Of a stretch of 64,000 bases of DNA, positions 49,995-58,351 are shown piece after piece. Under the pieces are notes generated by a model. It saw nothing but the letters and a program-made list of their open reading frames with translations, searched no databases and had not been told where the DNA came from. Positions within the stretch are counted from its first letter, which is position 1, and each line of letters begins with the position of its first letter. The position numbers were made by a program, and so were the translations under genes. Origin of the DNA: Idiomarina xiamenensis 10-D-4 (lineage in GTDB: Bacteria; Pseudomonadota; Gammaproteobacteria; Enterobacterales; Alteromonadaceae); assembly GCF_000299895.1 (NCBI RefSeq), contig NZ_AMRG01000003.1, forward strand, positions 178,118 through 242,117, in the 5' to 3' direction.

Positions 49995-50599
49995 TAGGGT
50001 GCCTCCGACGTCGGTTGCGATAGCTGCGTTTGCAACGTGAATTGCAGCACGCCTTGCTGATTTTGGTCGAGCGACACCACATCAAAACGACGTTGTTGTA
50101 AACTCGGCGCTTGCGCAAAACTATCGAGCCAGCGCGGTAAGCTGGCGGCTTGCTGGGCACGCCCAATGAGTATCAACTGATCAGCGCTGACTTGAATATC
50201 GGTCAGCCATAGCGGCTGCCGCGGTAAGTTGGCCAAATCGGTCAGCAGTTGCGCCAAGGCTAATTGCTGTTGCTGTGGCAATTGCTGTACTTGCGTTAAT
50301 AGCTGTTGTTTATGTTGCAAACGCGTTTGTAAATCAGCAACTGCCGCCAATAATTCGGCGTCACCGGTGTGTTGTGCCAACTGCTGTTGCAGCTCGGCCT
50401 GTTGTTGCGTCTGTCGCTTTAATTGCTGCTGTAATTCGGTGACCTGAGCTTGCGTATGCGCCAGCCACTGCGACAACGCGGTATTAATCACGATGCCTAA
50501 CAGTAAAATTGCAGCAGCCGCGAGCAGCACTCGGGTGAGCGTTAAACGCTGCACTACCGGTTTCAAATCTGCTTGATAGAGGTTGACCCATAGCTTCAT
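49994..50599 (-). CDS. PilN-like MSHA alignment protein (MshI1/MshI2 type)
   Basis: 201 residues. The N-terminal segment MKLWVNLYQADLKPV resembles the PilN sequence that docks to PilM-type proteins, followed by a membrane helix (about 24-43), a Gln-rich coiled coil (about 45-100) and a small C-terminal ferredoxin-like domain. In MSHA loci this gene lies between mshI and mshJ and has been named variously. It overlaps mshI by four bases and mshJ by one. Confidence 0.86.
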   Translation of the reverse strand: MKLWVNLYQADLKPVVQRLTLTRVLLAAAAILLLGIVINTALSQWLAHTQAQVTELQQQLKRQTQQQAELQQQLAQHTGDAELLAAVADLQTRLQHKQQLLTQVQQLPQQQQLALAQLLTDLANLPRQPLWLTDIQVSADQLILIGRAQQAASLPRWLDSFAQAPSLQQRRFDVVSLDQNQQGVLQFTLQTQLSQPTSEAP

Positions 50600-51534
50600 G
50601 CTTCAACCCTCAGCATTTCACGTAGTTGGCGCATGCCGCCTAAACCAGCGACGTCGCTATAATCACCCGCCGCTAACTCATCAACACTGGCCGGATAAGA
50701 CCAATAGCGGGTCGCTACACCGATCAATTGATGCAACTTATCCACCAATAGTGCTTGTTGGGGACAACTCACCATCACCAAAATTTGCTGTACCGGCGCC
50801 AGCTTAAGTTGGCTCTCAACGTAATCCATCGATCGCTGCAATTCGATGCTGAGCGCGTCCAACGCACCCAATTCGATTTCTTCGGCACTTAAACGCTGAC
50901 AGTCAACCGGTGCTCGCAACTGGCGCGAGAAGGTTAACTTGCCTTGATAAATGATCTGACATAACAGTTGCTGCGGGGCGCTGTGCGTAAACAGCAATAA
51001 GGGTTGTTCTTGGTCTAAAAACAGTGCAGCCACTGCGTGCTCAAAGATACCGACACTGTGCAGTAACATATCGGCATCGGCAACCGCAGCGATAACGCTC
51101 ATGAGTAACTGCCGATCGGCCACCACCGCGACCACTTTGTTACTACTAAGCGGTTGATAAGGCAGCTCGTAATAATCAACGACCATCTGCTGAGGCGCTA
51201 ACGAGACCAAGTCACGCAGCGACCAACGTAAGCTAGCGGCCAACTCGTCAGCAGCAACATTAGGCCGGTCGATGGCGACCGCTTGATAATAATCGCTACC
51301 CAATACCACGTGTACTTGCGCTTGTTTGAGGGGTAACCGAGCGTAGCGTTGGCGAATACGAGCAAACGCCGCCAACCAGTCATCGCTACCACCTGTGTAG
51401 GCTTCACTGTCGTTAACCACGACTTGCACGTTATCCGCCTGACCTTTCTCGATCACTAACGCGACTTCGTGCTGATGCAGCACAAGCGAGACACGATAAT
51501 TGCTTTTTTGTTTATTTCGCAGAAAAAAAGCCAA
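50596..51534 (-). CDS. mshI: MshI, PilM-like cytoplasmic actin-fold protein
   Basis: 312 residues resembling PilM/GspL cytoplasmic domains (actin-like fold). It starts at a TTG (51534): an in-frame TGA lies eight codons upstream and no ATG or GTG occurs between, so TTG is the only usual start codon that keeps the conserved N-terminus FFLRNKQKSNYRVSLVLHQH. The ribosome-binding site is weak. It is first in the machinery unit. mshH (csrD), next to mshI in Vibrio, is absent here; a 206-bp non-coding gap separates mshI from the phospholipase gene. Confidence 0.87.
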   Translation of the reverse strand: MAFFLRNKQKSNYRVSLVLHQHEVALVIEKGQADNVQVVVNDSEAYTGGSDDWLAAFARIRQRYARLPLKQAQVHVVLGSDYYQAVAIDRPNVAADELAASLRWSLRDLVSLAPQQMVVDYYELPYQPLSSNKVVAVVADRQLLMSVIAAVADADMLLHSVGIFEHAVAALFLDQEQPLLLFTHSAPQQLLCQIIYQGKLTFSRQLRAPVDCQRLSAEEIELGALDALSIELQRSMDYVESQLKLAPVQQILVMVSCPQQALLVDKLHQLIGVATRYWSYPASVDELAAGDYSDVAGLGGMRQLREMLRVEA

Positions 51535-51740
51535 GCCGATATTAACCCCAGCAGCAAGTCATTAAAGTTGATTACTTAATCGCTTAAATTGGCGCTTATT
51601 TCCGGTTGCCAAAGTAAGCCAAAAGCATAGTTATTGTTAATTTATTGTATGCCATTGTATAGGGCTGATGCTAGTCATATTTCCGCTAAAGATATGATCT
51701 AACACAAATAGCAACAGCCCACGACTCGCGACAAGCTATC

Positions 51741-52658
51741 TTAACGAACGATGGCAAAACCAATGCGCACCTGTAAATCTTGTTTCTGGTCGTACGTTAA
51801 AAAACTATCGCCATAACCATGGAATAACTGCAAATAAATATAACCGCCAGCGCGGCTAAAAATTTTCTCGCGAATGGGATACGACAAATCTAATTGCAAG
51901 CTACCTTTACCAGCATTACCTAAACGCCCGGTCAAAGATGCCAACACGCCATCTTCATGACCATAACGCACCAGCATATCGACGTAACCCCGATAATCAT
52001 CGATATCTTCGTTTTCATCACCTTTGGTTAAATAACCGTAGAACTTCGGCGCAAACATCAATTCACGGTCGCCCACGTCCCATGTCCATGCCGGTTGAAT
52101 ATAGTACATATCGATACTGCGTGATTCTTCACCGGCCTGACCGTTAGATTCATGCTCGTAGCCAGTGCGCCAGAAATCGGGTAACCAGCCATCATTAACT
52201 TTATCAAACTCGAAAAAAAAGCTCGGTCGATAACTGGAGTCTTCGAAGGGTTTTGAATCAGCGCTCAAATTCCACAACGAGGTTTGTGTATAACCCAAAT
52301 GAAAGTGCTTCATGACGGGTAATAAATCTGCCACATAACCATCTTCAGAAAACATCCGGTATTTAAAACTGATTTGAAAACGCGCTTTAATATCGTCATC
52401 GTCGCCAAATGGGTCCTGGCCGACGATAAAATAAACCGGCTCATTAATCGATAAAGCCGGCTCATTGATACCATCGTCGTCGCCCCACTGCCCTAATCGC
52501 AAGCGCTGCTGTAACTCAGCTTCTTCTTCCTGCAACGGTTGTTGATAAGGATTTTCCGGCTGTTGCTGTGTCGCTACCTGTTGCGGCTGTGCAGCCCATA
52601 ACGGCTGCACACTCGTTGCTAAAAACAGCCCGAGCAGCATCCCTGTGCGCTTTAACAT
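51741..52658 (-). CDS. pldA: Outer-membrane phospholipase A (OMPLA family)
   Basis: 305 residues. After a signal peptide (to about 22, PLWAA) comes a Gln-rich stretch and then a 12-stranded barrel-type sequence ending in a strand with aromatic residues. OMPLA hydrolyses phospholipids misplaced in the outer leaflet. The active site His169 and Ser171 lie in GYEHESNGQ. The position matching the triad Asn of E. coli (SRSWNR) reads SRSIDM, so Asp183 replaces Asn. It converges on nothing close and follows the chemoreceptor gene by 20 bp. Functionally it would complement the Mla system. Confidence 0.9.
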   Translation of the reverse strand: MLKRTGMLLGLFLATSVQPLWAAQPQQVATQQQPENPYQQPLQEEEAELQQRLRLGQWGDDDGINEPALSINEPVYFIVGQDPFGDDDDIKARFQISFKYRMFSEDGYVADLLPVMKHFHLGYTQTSLWNLSADSKPFEDSSYRPSFFFEFDKVNDGWLPDFWRTGYEHESNGQAGEESRSIDMYYIQPAWTWDVGDRELMFAPKFYGYLTKGDENEDIDDYRGYVDMLVRYGHEDGVLASLTGRLGNAGKGSLQLDLSYPIREKIFSRAGGYIYLQLFHGYGDSFLTYDQKQDLQVRIGFAIVR

Positions 52659-52678
52659 ATATTGAGTACTCCTAACGA

Positions 52679-54289
52679 TTAAACTCGAAACCTAGCAATG
52701 GCTTGATTTAATTGATTCGCTAACAACTGTAACTGATGTGCAGTCACACTGGTATGTTGTGTGGCTTCTTTATTTTGTTGTGCCATGCCGGCAAAGCCAT
52801 CCACATGTCGCGCGACTTCGGCGCTGGCTTGGTGTTGCTCCGCCAACACTTGACTGATATCGGCGACCACCGCTAATACGCGCTCGAAGCTGTCACGGAT
52901 CTCGGTAATGGCGGAACCGGCCTGAGCGGCGTAATCAACGCCTTGCGCAACCGCATCAACGCCCTGCTCGATTTGTTTAACGGTAGCGTGCGTACCCTGC
53001 TGAATTTGCCCCACCATGCGCTCAATGTCGTCGGTTGAGCTTGAGGTACGCTGCGCCAACGTACGTACTTCATCGGCCACCACTGAAAAACCTCGCCCTT
53101 GCTCTCCGGCACGCGCTGCTTCAATAGCCGCATTCAAGGCCAGTAAGTTAGTTTGATCAGCGATGCCTTTGATCACGCCCACGATGGCATTAATTTCTTG
53201 CGATTGTTGACCAAGCTCTCGCACTCGACTCGCCGCCGCACGTACCACCTCATCGATACGCGTAATGCTAGCGACCATTTGTTCCATCACCAGCGAACTT
53301 TGCTCGGTATTATCACGCGACTCGGTAGAAATACGCTGCGCCTGTTGAGCGTTATCGGCAACATGTTGAATACTGGCCGATAATTGTTGCACCGATGTGG
53401 CAATCGCGTTAGACGCGTTAGATTGCTCGTCGGACGACGCCGATAATTGTTCAGCGGTGGTCGACACGGTATCACCGGCGTTATTCAGTTCACTAGCGGT
53501 TTGCCTGATCTCACTTAACATATGTCGCAACTGGGTTTGCATATTGGCCAGTGAACTCAGTAGCACGGCTATTTCGTCACGACCAGTTTCATCAATCGCT
53601 TGATCCAGACGTCCCGCCGCCACAGCTTCGGCGATTGCTACCGCTGCCCGTAAGCGATGATTAAGCTGACGCCGCATCACCACGGCGGCAGCAATAGCGA
53701 TCACAATCACCAACGCACTGCCCAGCCACAGCACCCACGTGGCAGTGCTCAATACCTGCTCGCTACCGCGTTTACTAGCCGCCAAGCGCTGTTCTACGGC
53801 GGCGTTAAAATCATCCACGAGCCGATTCAAATCGGCCAACCCGGCAGCGCCCTCATCGCGAGCGATCATCGATGCCACTTGCTCTAAACCATAACTTCCC
53901 GGGCCATACATGTCGCGAATATCAATAATCGGATCGACCGCTTGTTCTAACCATATCTGATAGCGCTCGGCAATCGCGTCAAGCCGCTTTTTCTCTTCCG
54001 GCATGCCCTGCTGCAACTGAGCTAGCGTATCGCTGAACGCTTGCTTAGCTTCGTTGTAAGGGACTAAAAATGCTTCGTCAGCGGTAAACGCAAAGCCGCG
54101 CTGGCCCAACTGAATGCGATTGATATGCGCGCGAATACTCTCGGCCAATGCCACCATACGATAGCTATGTTCGGTACTGGTTGTGGCATTACGTAGGGTC
54201 GTCAGGCTATTTAACGCGACCGTTGCTAACGCCAGCACCAAGACGATGACCAGAGCAAAAGCAACGATTAATTTGGTGACCAATCTCAT
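52679..54289 (-). CDS. Methyl-accepting chemotaxis protein with CHASE3-type sensor
   Basis: About 536 residues from the ATG at 54289 (GGAGG 5 bp upstream). It has a membrane helix (about 5-27), a periplasmic four-helix domain like CHASE3 (about 30-180; [20 protein letters not shown]), a second helix (about 185-207), a HAMP domain (about 208-262) and a signalling domain with the hairpin tip [37 protein letters not shown] core. It has no C-terminal CheR-docking pentapeptide. The ligand is unknown. Its placement beside the MSHA locus suggests, without proof, a link to surface behaviour. Confidence 0.93.
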   Translation of the reverse strand: MRLVTKLIVAFALVIVLVLALATVALNSLTTLRNATTSTEHSYRMVALAESIRAHINRIQLGQRGFAFTADEAFLVPYNEAKQAFSDTLAQLQQGMPEEKKRLDAIAERYQIWLEQAVDPIIDIRDMYGPGSYGLEQVASMIARDEGAAGLADLNRLVDDFNAAVEQRLAASKRGSEQVLSTATWVLWLGSALVIVIAIAAAVVMRRQLNHRLRAAVAIAEAVAAGRLDQAIDETGRDEIAVLLSSLANMQTQLRHMLSEIRQTASELNNAGDTVSTTAEQLSASSDEQSNASNAIATSVQQLSASIQHVADNAQQAQRISTESRDNTEQSSLVMEQMVASITRIDEVVRAAASRVRELGQQSQEINAIVGVIKGIADQTNLLALNAAIEAARAGEQGRGFSVVADEVRTLAQRTSSSTDDIERMVGQIQQGTHATVKQIEQGVDAVAQGVDYAAQAGSAITEIRDSFERVLAVVADISQVLAEQHQASAEVARHVDGFAGMAQQNKEATQHTSVTAHQLQLLANQLNQAIARFRV

Positions 54290-54384
54290 GGCACCCTCCA
54301 TTAGGGTCGTTGTCTTGCTCTACTATCGGCAATTTTTTGTCATTTTGCAGCTTTATTTAGTTAGCCGGCTTGCTGGTTATCGGG

Positions 54385-55434
54385 TTAACCTTGCTTACCG
54401 CCTTGTACCTGCCAACTCAGCGCCTCGTTAGCCCAATAAGGCGTAATAGGACCCACTGCGGTGGTAATACTGGCGGGCACTTGCCAGGCATTTTTTTGCA
54501 AAGTGATATGGCTACTATTACGCGCTATGCCGTAGAAATCGGCCCCAAAATGAGAGGCGAAATCGGCCAGTTTATCGAGCGCATCATGGCTAGCAAAAAA
54601 TTCGGCATACAATGGCAGCGCCGCTGGCGCCGAATAGCATCCGGCACAACCGCATGGCGCTTCCTTTTTATCACGCGCGTGCGGCGCCGAGTCGGTGCCT
54701 AAGAAAAACTTGGGATTACCGGACAATGCCGCCTGTTGCAAACGCAATTGATGCTCACGGCGTTTCAAAATCGGCAAGCAATAATTGTGAGGACGAATGC
54801 CGCCGACCAGCAGGTCGTTGCGATTCATTAATAAATGTTGTGGGGTAATAGTGGCCGCCACCCGTGCATGTGCTTGCTCAACAAAGTCGGCGGCTTGTGC
54901 GGTGGTGATATGCTCAAGCACTAAACGTAAGCGCGGAAAGGCCTCGCTAATGGGGCGTAAATGGCGCTCAATGAACACCGCTTCGCGGTCGAAAATATCA
55001 ATCTCGCCATCGGTCACTTCGCCATGCACTAATAAGGGTACATCGTGCTCTTGCATCGCTTCGAATAGCGGGTACATAGCCTCGACCCGACTCACACCGC
55101 TATCTGAGTTGGTGGTAGCACCCGACGGATACATCTTGAAACCGAGCATATGCGGATTGTCGGCAACGGCTTTAACTTCATCAACCGTAGTCTGGGGGCT
55201 CAAAAATAGCATCATCAACGGTGTGAAGCTCATACTCTTCGGCAATACCGCTAGAATACGTTCCCGATAAGCTAGCGCTTGCTCAACAGTCACTACCGGC
55301 GGCACTAAGTTGGGCATGATCACCGCTCGCTCAAATACTGCGGCGGTCGCCGCGACTGTGGTATTTAAAAGCTCACCATCGCGAAGGTGCAAATGCCAAT
55401 CATCGGGGGTGGGAATGCTAAATTCGCTGCTCAT
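54385..55434 (-). CDS. pyrC: Dihydroorotase, class II
   Basis: 349 residues. It catalyses ring closure of carbamoyl-aspartate to dihydroorotate in pyrimidine synthesis. Metal ligands: His14 and His16 in DDWHLHLRDG, the carbamylated Lys in MLGFKMYPSGATTNS (about 100), His in LLVHGEV and VLEHITT, and Asp in FLGTDSAPH. Length and motifs are those of the monofunctional gammaproteobacterial enzyme. It lies 71 bp from tdk on the same strand. Confidence 0.97.
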   Translation of the reverse strand: MSSEFSIPTPDDWHLHLRDGELLNTTVAATAAVFERAVIMPNLVPPVVTVEQALAYRERILAVLPKSMSFTPLMMLFLSPQTTVDEVKAVADNPHMLGFKMYPSGATTNSDSGVSRVEAMYPLFEAMQEHDVPLLVHGEVTDGEIDIFDREAVFIERHLRPISEAFPRLRLVLEHITTAQAADFVEQAHARVAATITPQHLLMNRNDLLVGGIRPHNYCLPILKRREHQLRLQQAALSGNPKFFLGTDSAPHARDKKEAPCGCAGCYSAPAALPLYAEFFASHDALDKLADFASHFGADFYGIARNSSHITLQKNAWQVPASITTAVGPITPYWANEALSWQVQGGKQG

Positions 55435-55505
55435 GCGGAGTTCCTGTTTGCTTGCTAAGAGGGTCTTATCGCTATTATACCGAAGCCGTCAAGCACTGCC
55501 ATCGG

Positions 55506-56087
55506 TTAACCCAGCGACATCGCTTCTTTCCAATGTTGACGACAGCAAGATAAATAGCGTTCATTGCCACCAATAGCAACTTGTGCACCCGCTTTGACGG
55601 CACGACCATTGGCGTCGACGCGCAGCGACATGGTGGCCTTACGGCCACAATGACAGATGGTTTTCATTTCCACCAACTTGTCGGCAATCGCCAGCAGCGT
55701 CGCGCTGCCCGGAAAAGCTTTACCAAAGGCGTCGGTACGAATGCCGTAACACATCACCGGTAGCTGCTCGATGTCGACAGTATCGCTCAGTTGCCATACT
55801 TGTTGCTCGGTTAAAAACTGTGCTTCGTCTAGTAACACACAATCGATAGTGCGACTGCGTAACTGCTCTTGAATTAGCTGCCGAAGTGGCGTTTGTGGGG
55901 TAAAGCTAAGCGCCTCACGCGCTATGCCTAACCGCGAAGCAATGCGTCCGTTGCCAGCACGATCGTCGATGGCTGGTGTTAATAACAGCACTTGCTGGCC
56001 GCGTTCTTGGTAGTTATGCGCCACTTGCAGTAAGGAAGTGCTTTTACCGGCATTCATTGCCGAGTAAGTAAAATAGAGCGATGCCAT
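55506..56087 (-). CDS. tdk: Thymidine kinase
   Basis: 193-residue type II thymidine kinase, phosphorylating thymidine in the salvage pathway. P-loop is SAMNAGKST (about 9-17), DEAQFL is the catalytic-base region, CHCGRKA carries zinc ligands and the lasso ends in YLSCCRQHW. It lies next to pyrC, and the divergent adenosine deaminase gene is another nucleoside-salvage enzyme. Length is normal. Confidence 0.96.
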   Translation of the reverse strand: MASLYFTYSAMNAGKSTSLLQVAHNYQERGQQVLLLTPAIDDRAGNGRIASRLGIAREALSFTPQTPLRQLIQEQLRSRTIDCVLLDEAQFLTEQQVWQLSDTVDIEQLPVMCYGIRTDAFGKAFPGSATLLAIADKLVEMKTICHCGRKATMSLRVDANGRAVKAGAQVAIGGNERYLSCCRQHWKEAMSLG

Positions 56088-56190
56088 AATCTGTTTATCA
56101 GCCTGTGATTGGCAAAAATTACCGGAAAAATCCGAACTAAAGGCGGTGGTTATAGCGATTTTATGGCATGATTACAACGACTGTAACCTG

Positions 56191-56247
56191 TTGCTGATGA
56201 GCAAACGGATAGCAACAATGCGGGTTCGCTTGCATTGCGCCGCTATC
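56191..56247 (+). promoter_or_regulatory. Structured leader before the adenosine deaminase gene
   Basis: Two hairpins precede the gene: a small one, TTGCT (56191-56195) with AGCAA (56200-56204), then a larger one. In the larger, GATAGC (56208-56213) pairs with GCTATC (56242-56247) outside and CAATGC (56216-56221) with GCATTG (56232-56237) inside. It ends 41 nt before the ATG. It does not match the purine riboswitch core as I know it. Confidence 0.3.
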
Positions 56248-56288
56248 GGTTCGGTCGCAGCCCCCTCATTCATTTATTAGGAGTTGCC

Positions 56289-57521
56289 ATGCCTCGTTAT
56301 ACTGCCGAATTCATTAAAGCCATGCCAAAAGCCGACCTGCACCTGCACTTAGACGGCTCATTACGTATCGATAGCTTGATCGATATGGCTAAGCGCGCGC
56401 ACGTAAAACTGCCCACTTATACCGTTGACGGCCTGTATAGCGAAGTTTTTAAATCTCACTATCAAAATTTAGGCGAGTACTTGAATGGTTTCCAGTATAC
56501 CTGTGCCGTCTTGCGTGACTTAGAAAACTTAGAGCAAGCCGCCTATGAATTGGCCATCGACAACCAAAACGAAGGGGTTAATTATATTGAAGTGCGTTTT
56601 GCCCCGCAGTTGCTGATGAACCCTGCGGCAGGCGTTACCATGGACACCGTATTACAAGTGACCAATGATGGTTTAGCGCGAGCCAAGCGTGAATATAATG
56701 CCCAAGCCGACGTCAAAAATGGCGACAAACCACCATTTGACTACGGCATCATTTGTTGCGCCATGCGCATGTTTGGTGCGAAAGGCTTCTCACCATACTA
56801 CACCCAACTGTTCCAACTCATGCGTGACTTTGAACCGATGCAGGTCATCAAAACCGCAGCGATGGAGTTAGTGCGCGCCAGCGTTCGCTTGCGTGACGAA
56901 GAGGGCATGCCGATTGTCGGTTTAGACATTGCCGGGCAAGAAATCGGTTACCCTGCCAGTGACTTTAAAGAAATTTATGAGTATGCCCACCAAAACTTCT
57001 TATTAAAAACGGTGCACGCGGGCGAAGCTTATGGTGCGGAGAGTATTTTTGAAGCACTGACACAGTGCTATGCCGACCGTTTAGGTCACGGCTACTCGTT
57101 GTTTTCGCCCGATATGATCAGCGACGAGAACATTAAAGACAAACAAACCTACAGCCACAATCTGGCCTCTTACATTGCCGACCGCCGTATTGCGGTCGAG
57201 GTTTGTCTAACCAGCAACCTGCAAACCAATCCAGCTATCGGTGATATTAGTAATCATAATTTCAAGCATATGCTGGATAACCGTTTAGCCACGGTGATAT
57301 GTACCGACAACCGTCTAGTTTCGCGTACCACCGTCAGTAACGAGTACCAACTCGCGTTAGATAATTTTGATGTGCCGGTTAAGCGCCTTAAAGATATGGT
57401 GGCCTACGGCTTTAAAAAGAACTTTTTCGCTGGCGATTACGTTGCTAAACGGGCTTATGCGAAGAAAAACATCGAATATTTTGACAAAGTTGCCGCCGCG
57501 CACGGTTTGAGCATCGATTAA
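56289..57521 (+). CDS. add: Adenosine deaminase-family protein with altered active-site Asp
   Basis: 410 residues from the ATG at 56289, which has AGGAG at the proper spacing; an in-frame ATG at 56235 lacks one. The amidohydrolase fold is shown by DLHLHLDGSL (His18, His20), HAGEAYG with the catalytic Glu, and LGHGYSL. The metal-binding Asp of the canonical NTDDP motif is kept (CTDNRLVS) but the second Asp, which in mammalian ADA contacts purine N7, is Asn. There is also an insertion between the barrel strands (VKNGDKPPFDYG and after). Deamination of adenosine is likely but a related substrate cannot be excluded. It is divergent from tdk. Confidence 0.88.
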   Translation: MPRYTAEFIKAMPKADLHLHLDGSLRIDSLIDMAKRAHVKLPTYTVDGLYSEVFKSHYQNLGEYLNGFQYTCAVLRDLENLEQAAYELAIDNQNEGVNYIEVRFAPQLLMNPAAGVTMDTVLQVTNDGLARAKREYNAQADVKNGDKPPFDYGIICCAMRMFGAKGFSPYYTQLFQLMRDFEPMQVIKTAAMELVRASVRLRDEEGMPIVGLDIAGQEIGYPASDFKEIYEYAHQNFLLKTVHAGEAYGAESIFEALTQCYADRLGHGYSLFSPDMISDENIKDKQTYSHNLASYIADRRIAVEVCLTSNLQTNPAIGDISNHNFKHMLDNRLATVICTDNRLVSRTTVSNEYQLALDNFDVPVKRLKDMVAYGFKKNFFAGDYVAKRAYAKKNIEYFDKVAAAHGLSID

Positions 57522-57549
57522 GCGACACCTCAACAGAGCAAGGATAGTT

Positions 57550-57921
57550 ATGCGAAGTTACGTCATTCCCAGTGTTATTGTCAGCATCATCTGGCTACTA
57601 CTGATGCTATATCTGATGAGTATTCCCGATGGAATTAGCCACACCATCGAGCAATACTGGCCCAACCTCTATGTCACGGTTGTACCAGTCATCGGTGGCT
57701 TGCTCTGTTTGTTAGCGAATCGACCCGATGGCCCGAAACGCTGGACCTTACGCGTAATTGAGTCACTCTTATTACTGTCGCAGTTAGGTTTTTATGCTTG
57801 GCTGTCACAGCACGAGGGCGAGCAACAGTTAAGCATGGGCCTGTTTTTAATGGCCGTACCGATACTCGCGCAAGTGTTGTTTACGCTCATCAGTTGGTTA
57901 CGGCTACCTAGCAAAACCTAA
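57550..57921 (+). CDS. Small four-helix membrane protein, unknown function
   Basis: 123 residues. Four hydrophobic segments (about 5-23, 38-57, 65-83 and 92-114) are separated by short loops; one loop is RPDGPKRW. AAGGA lies before the start. I recognise no family. It is 28 bp after the adenosine deaminase gene and probably co-transcribed with it. Coding potential is supported by ribosome-binding site, typical codon use for the window and a membrane-protein hydropathy pattern. Confidence 0.7.
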   Translation: MRSYVIPSVIVSIIWLLLMLYLMSIPDGISHTIEQYWPNLYVTVVPVIGGLLCLLANRPDGPKRWTLRVIESLLLLSQLGFYAWLSQHEGEQQLSMGLFLMAVPILAQVLFTLISWLRLPSKT

Positions 57922-57938
57922 ATAGGTTGGCACAATGT

Positions 57939-57988
57939 TTGCTCCTGACTTCGTTGATCAGTTATTTAGCAACGGCGTTCAGGAGCAA
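57939..57988 (+). promoter_or_regulatory. Hairpin sequestering a ribosome-binding site
   Basis: TTGCTCCTGA (57939-57948) pairs perfectly with TCAGGAGCAA (57979-57988), which contains the AGGAG ribosome-binding site (57981-57985) of the gene starting at 57994. An inner CGTTG (57952-57956) with CAACG (57970-57974) continues the stem after an internal loop. Such a fold would hide the site and could be opened by heat, a protein or a small RNA. Confidence 0.55.
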
Positions 57989-57993
57989 CCGTT

Positions 57994-58347
57994 ATGCTTA
58001 ACTTACCCGCTATTTCTAGCGATGTCAGCGCACAGAGCTTTACCCGTCAATCGGTTAATATTCGCGAGCCGCTTAACCAGGCCGAGTCAAAACCGCAGCA
58101 AGAGAGTAGCTTTCAGCAACAAGTTAATCGGCAATTGCTGTTAAATCGCTTGGGCGTCGACGCAGAAAAGCTTGAAGAACTGGAAAAACGCATTGACGAG
58201 CTCGAAAACAAAGGTCAGTTGAGCGATAAAGAGCGTGAGCAGCTCGACAATTTGTATGCGGCAAAAGAGCAATTATTTGAGGAAGCCGCTCGCCGCCGTA
58301 ACGGCGACGAATTGCCGCCCGGCAGCCTGATTGAAACCAGCGCCTAA
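57994..58347 (+). CDS. Small coiled-coil protein, unknown function
   Basis: 117 residues without signal peptide or membrane segment. The first 45 residues look disordered (Ser/Gln-rich). From about 46 to 100 there is a strongly charged helical stretch (KLEELEKRIDELENKGQLSD), probably a coiled coil, then a short tail. I know no family. The ATG has AGGAG 8 bp upstream, in the hairpin noted separately. It converges on the DUF2955 gene with four bases between stops. Confidence 0.7.
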   Translation: MLNLPAISSDVSAQSFTRQSVNIREPLNQAESKPQQESSFQQQVNRQLLLNRLGVDAEKLEELEKRIDELENKGQLSDKEREQLDNLYAAKEQLFEEAARRRNGDELPPGSLIETSA

Positions 58348-58351
58348 ATAC

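Noticed and set aside
49597..50447. Plus-strand frames very rich in Cys opposite mshJ and the PilN-like gene
   Set aside because: The Cys runs are the reverse reading of Gln-rich CAA/CAG codons; they are shadows, not metal-binding peptides.
49600..50470. CTG/TTG-rich repeats as a possible CRISPR or satellite array
   Set aside because: There are no regular repeat-spacer units; the pattern is ordinary coding sequence for Gln-rich coiled coils.
56088..56288. Purine riboswitch before the adenosine deaminase gene
   Set aside because: Hairpins are present but the three-way junction core of purine riboswitches is not seen.
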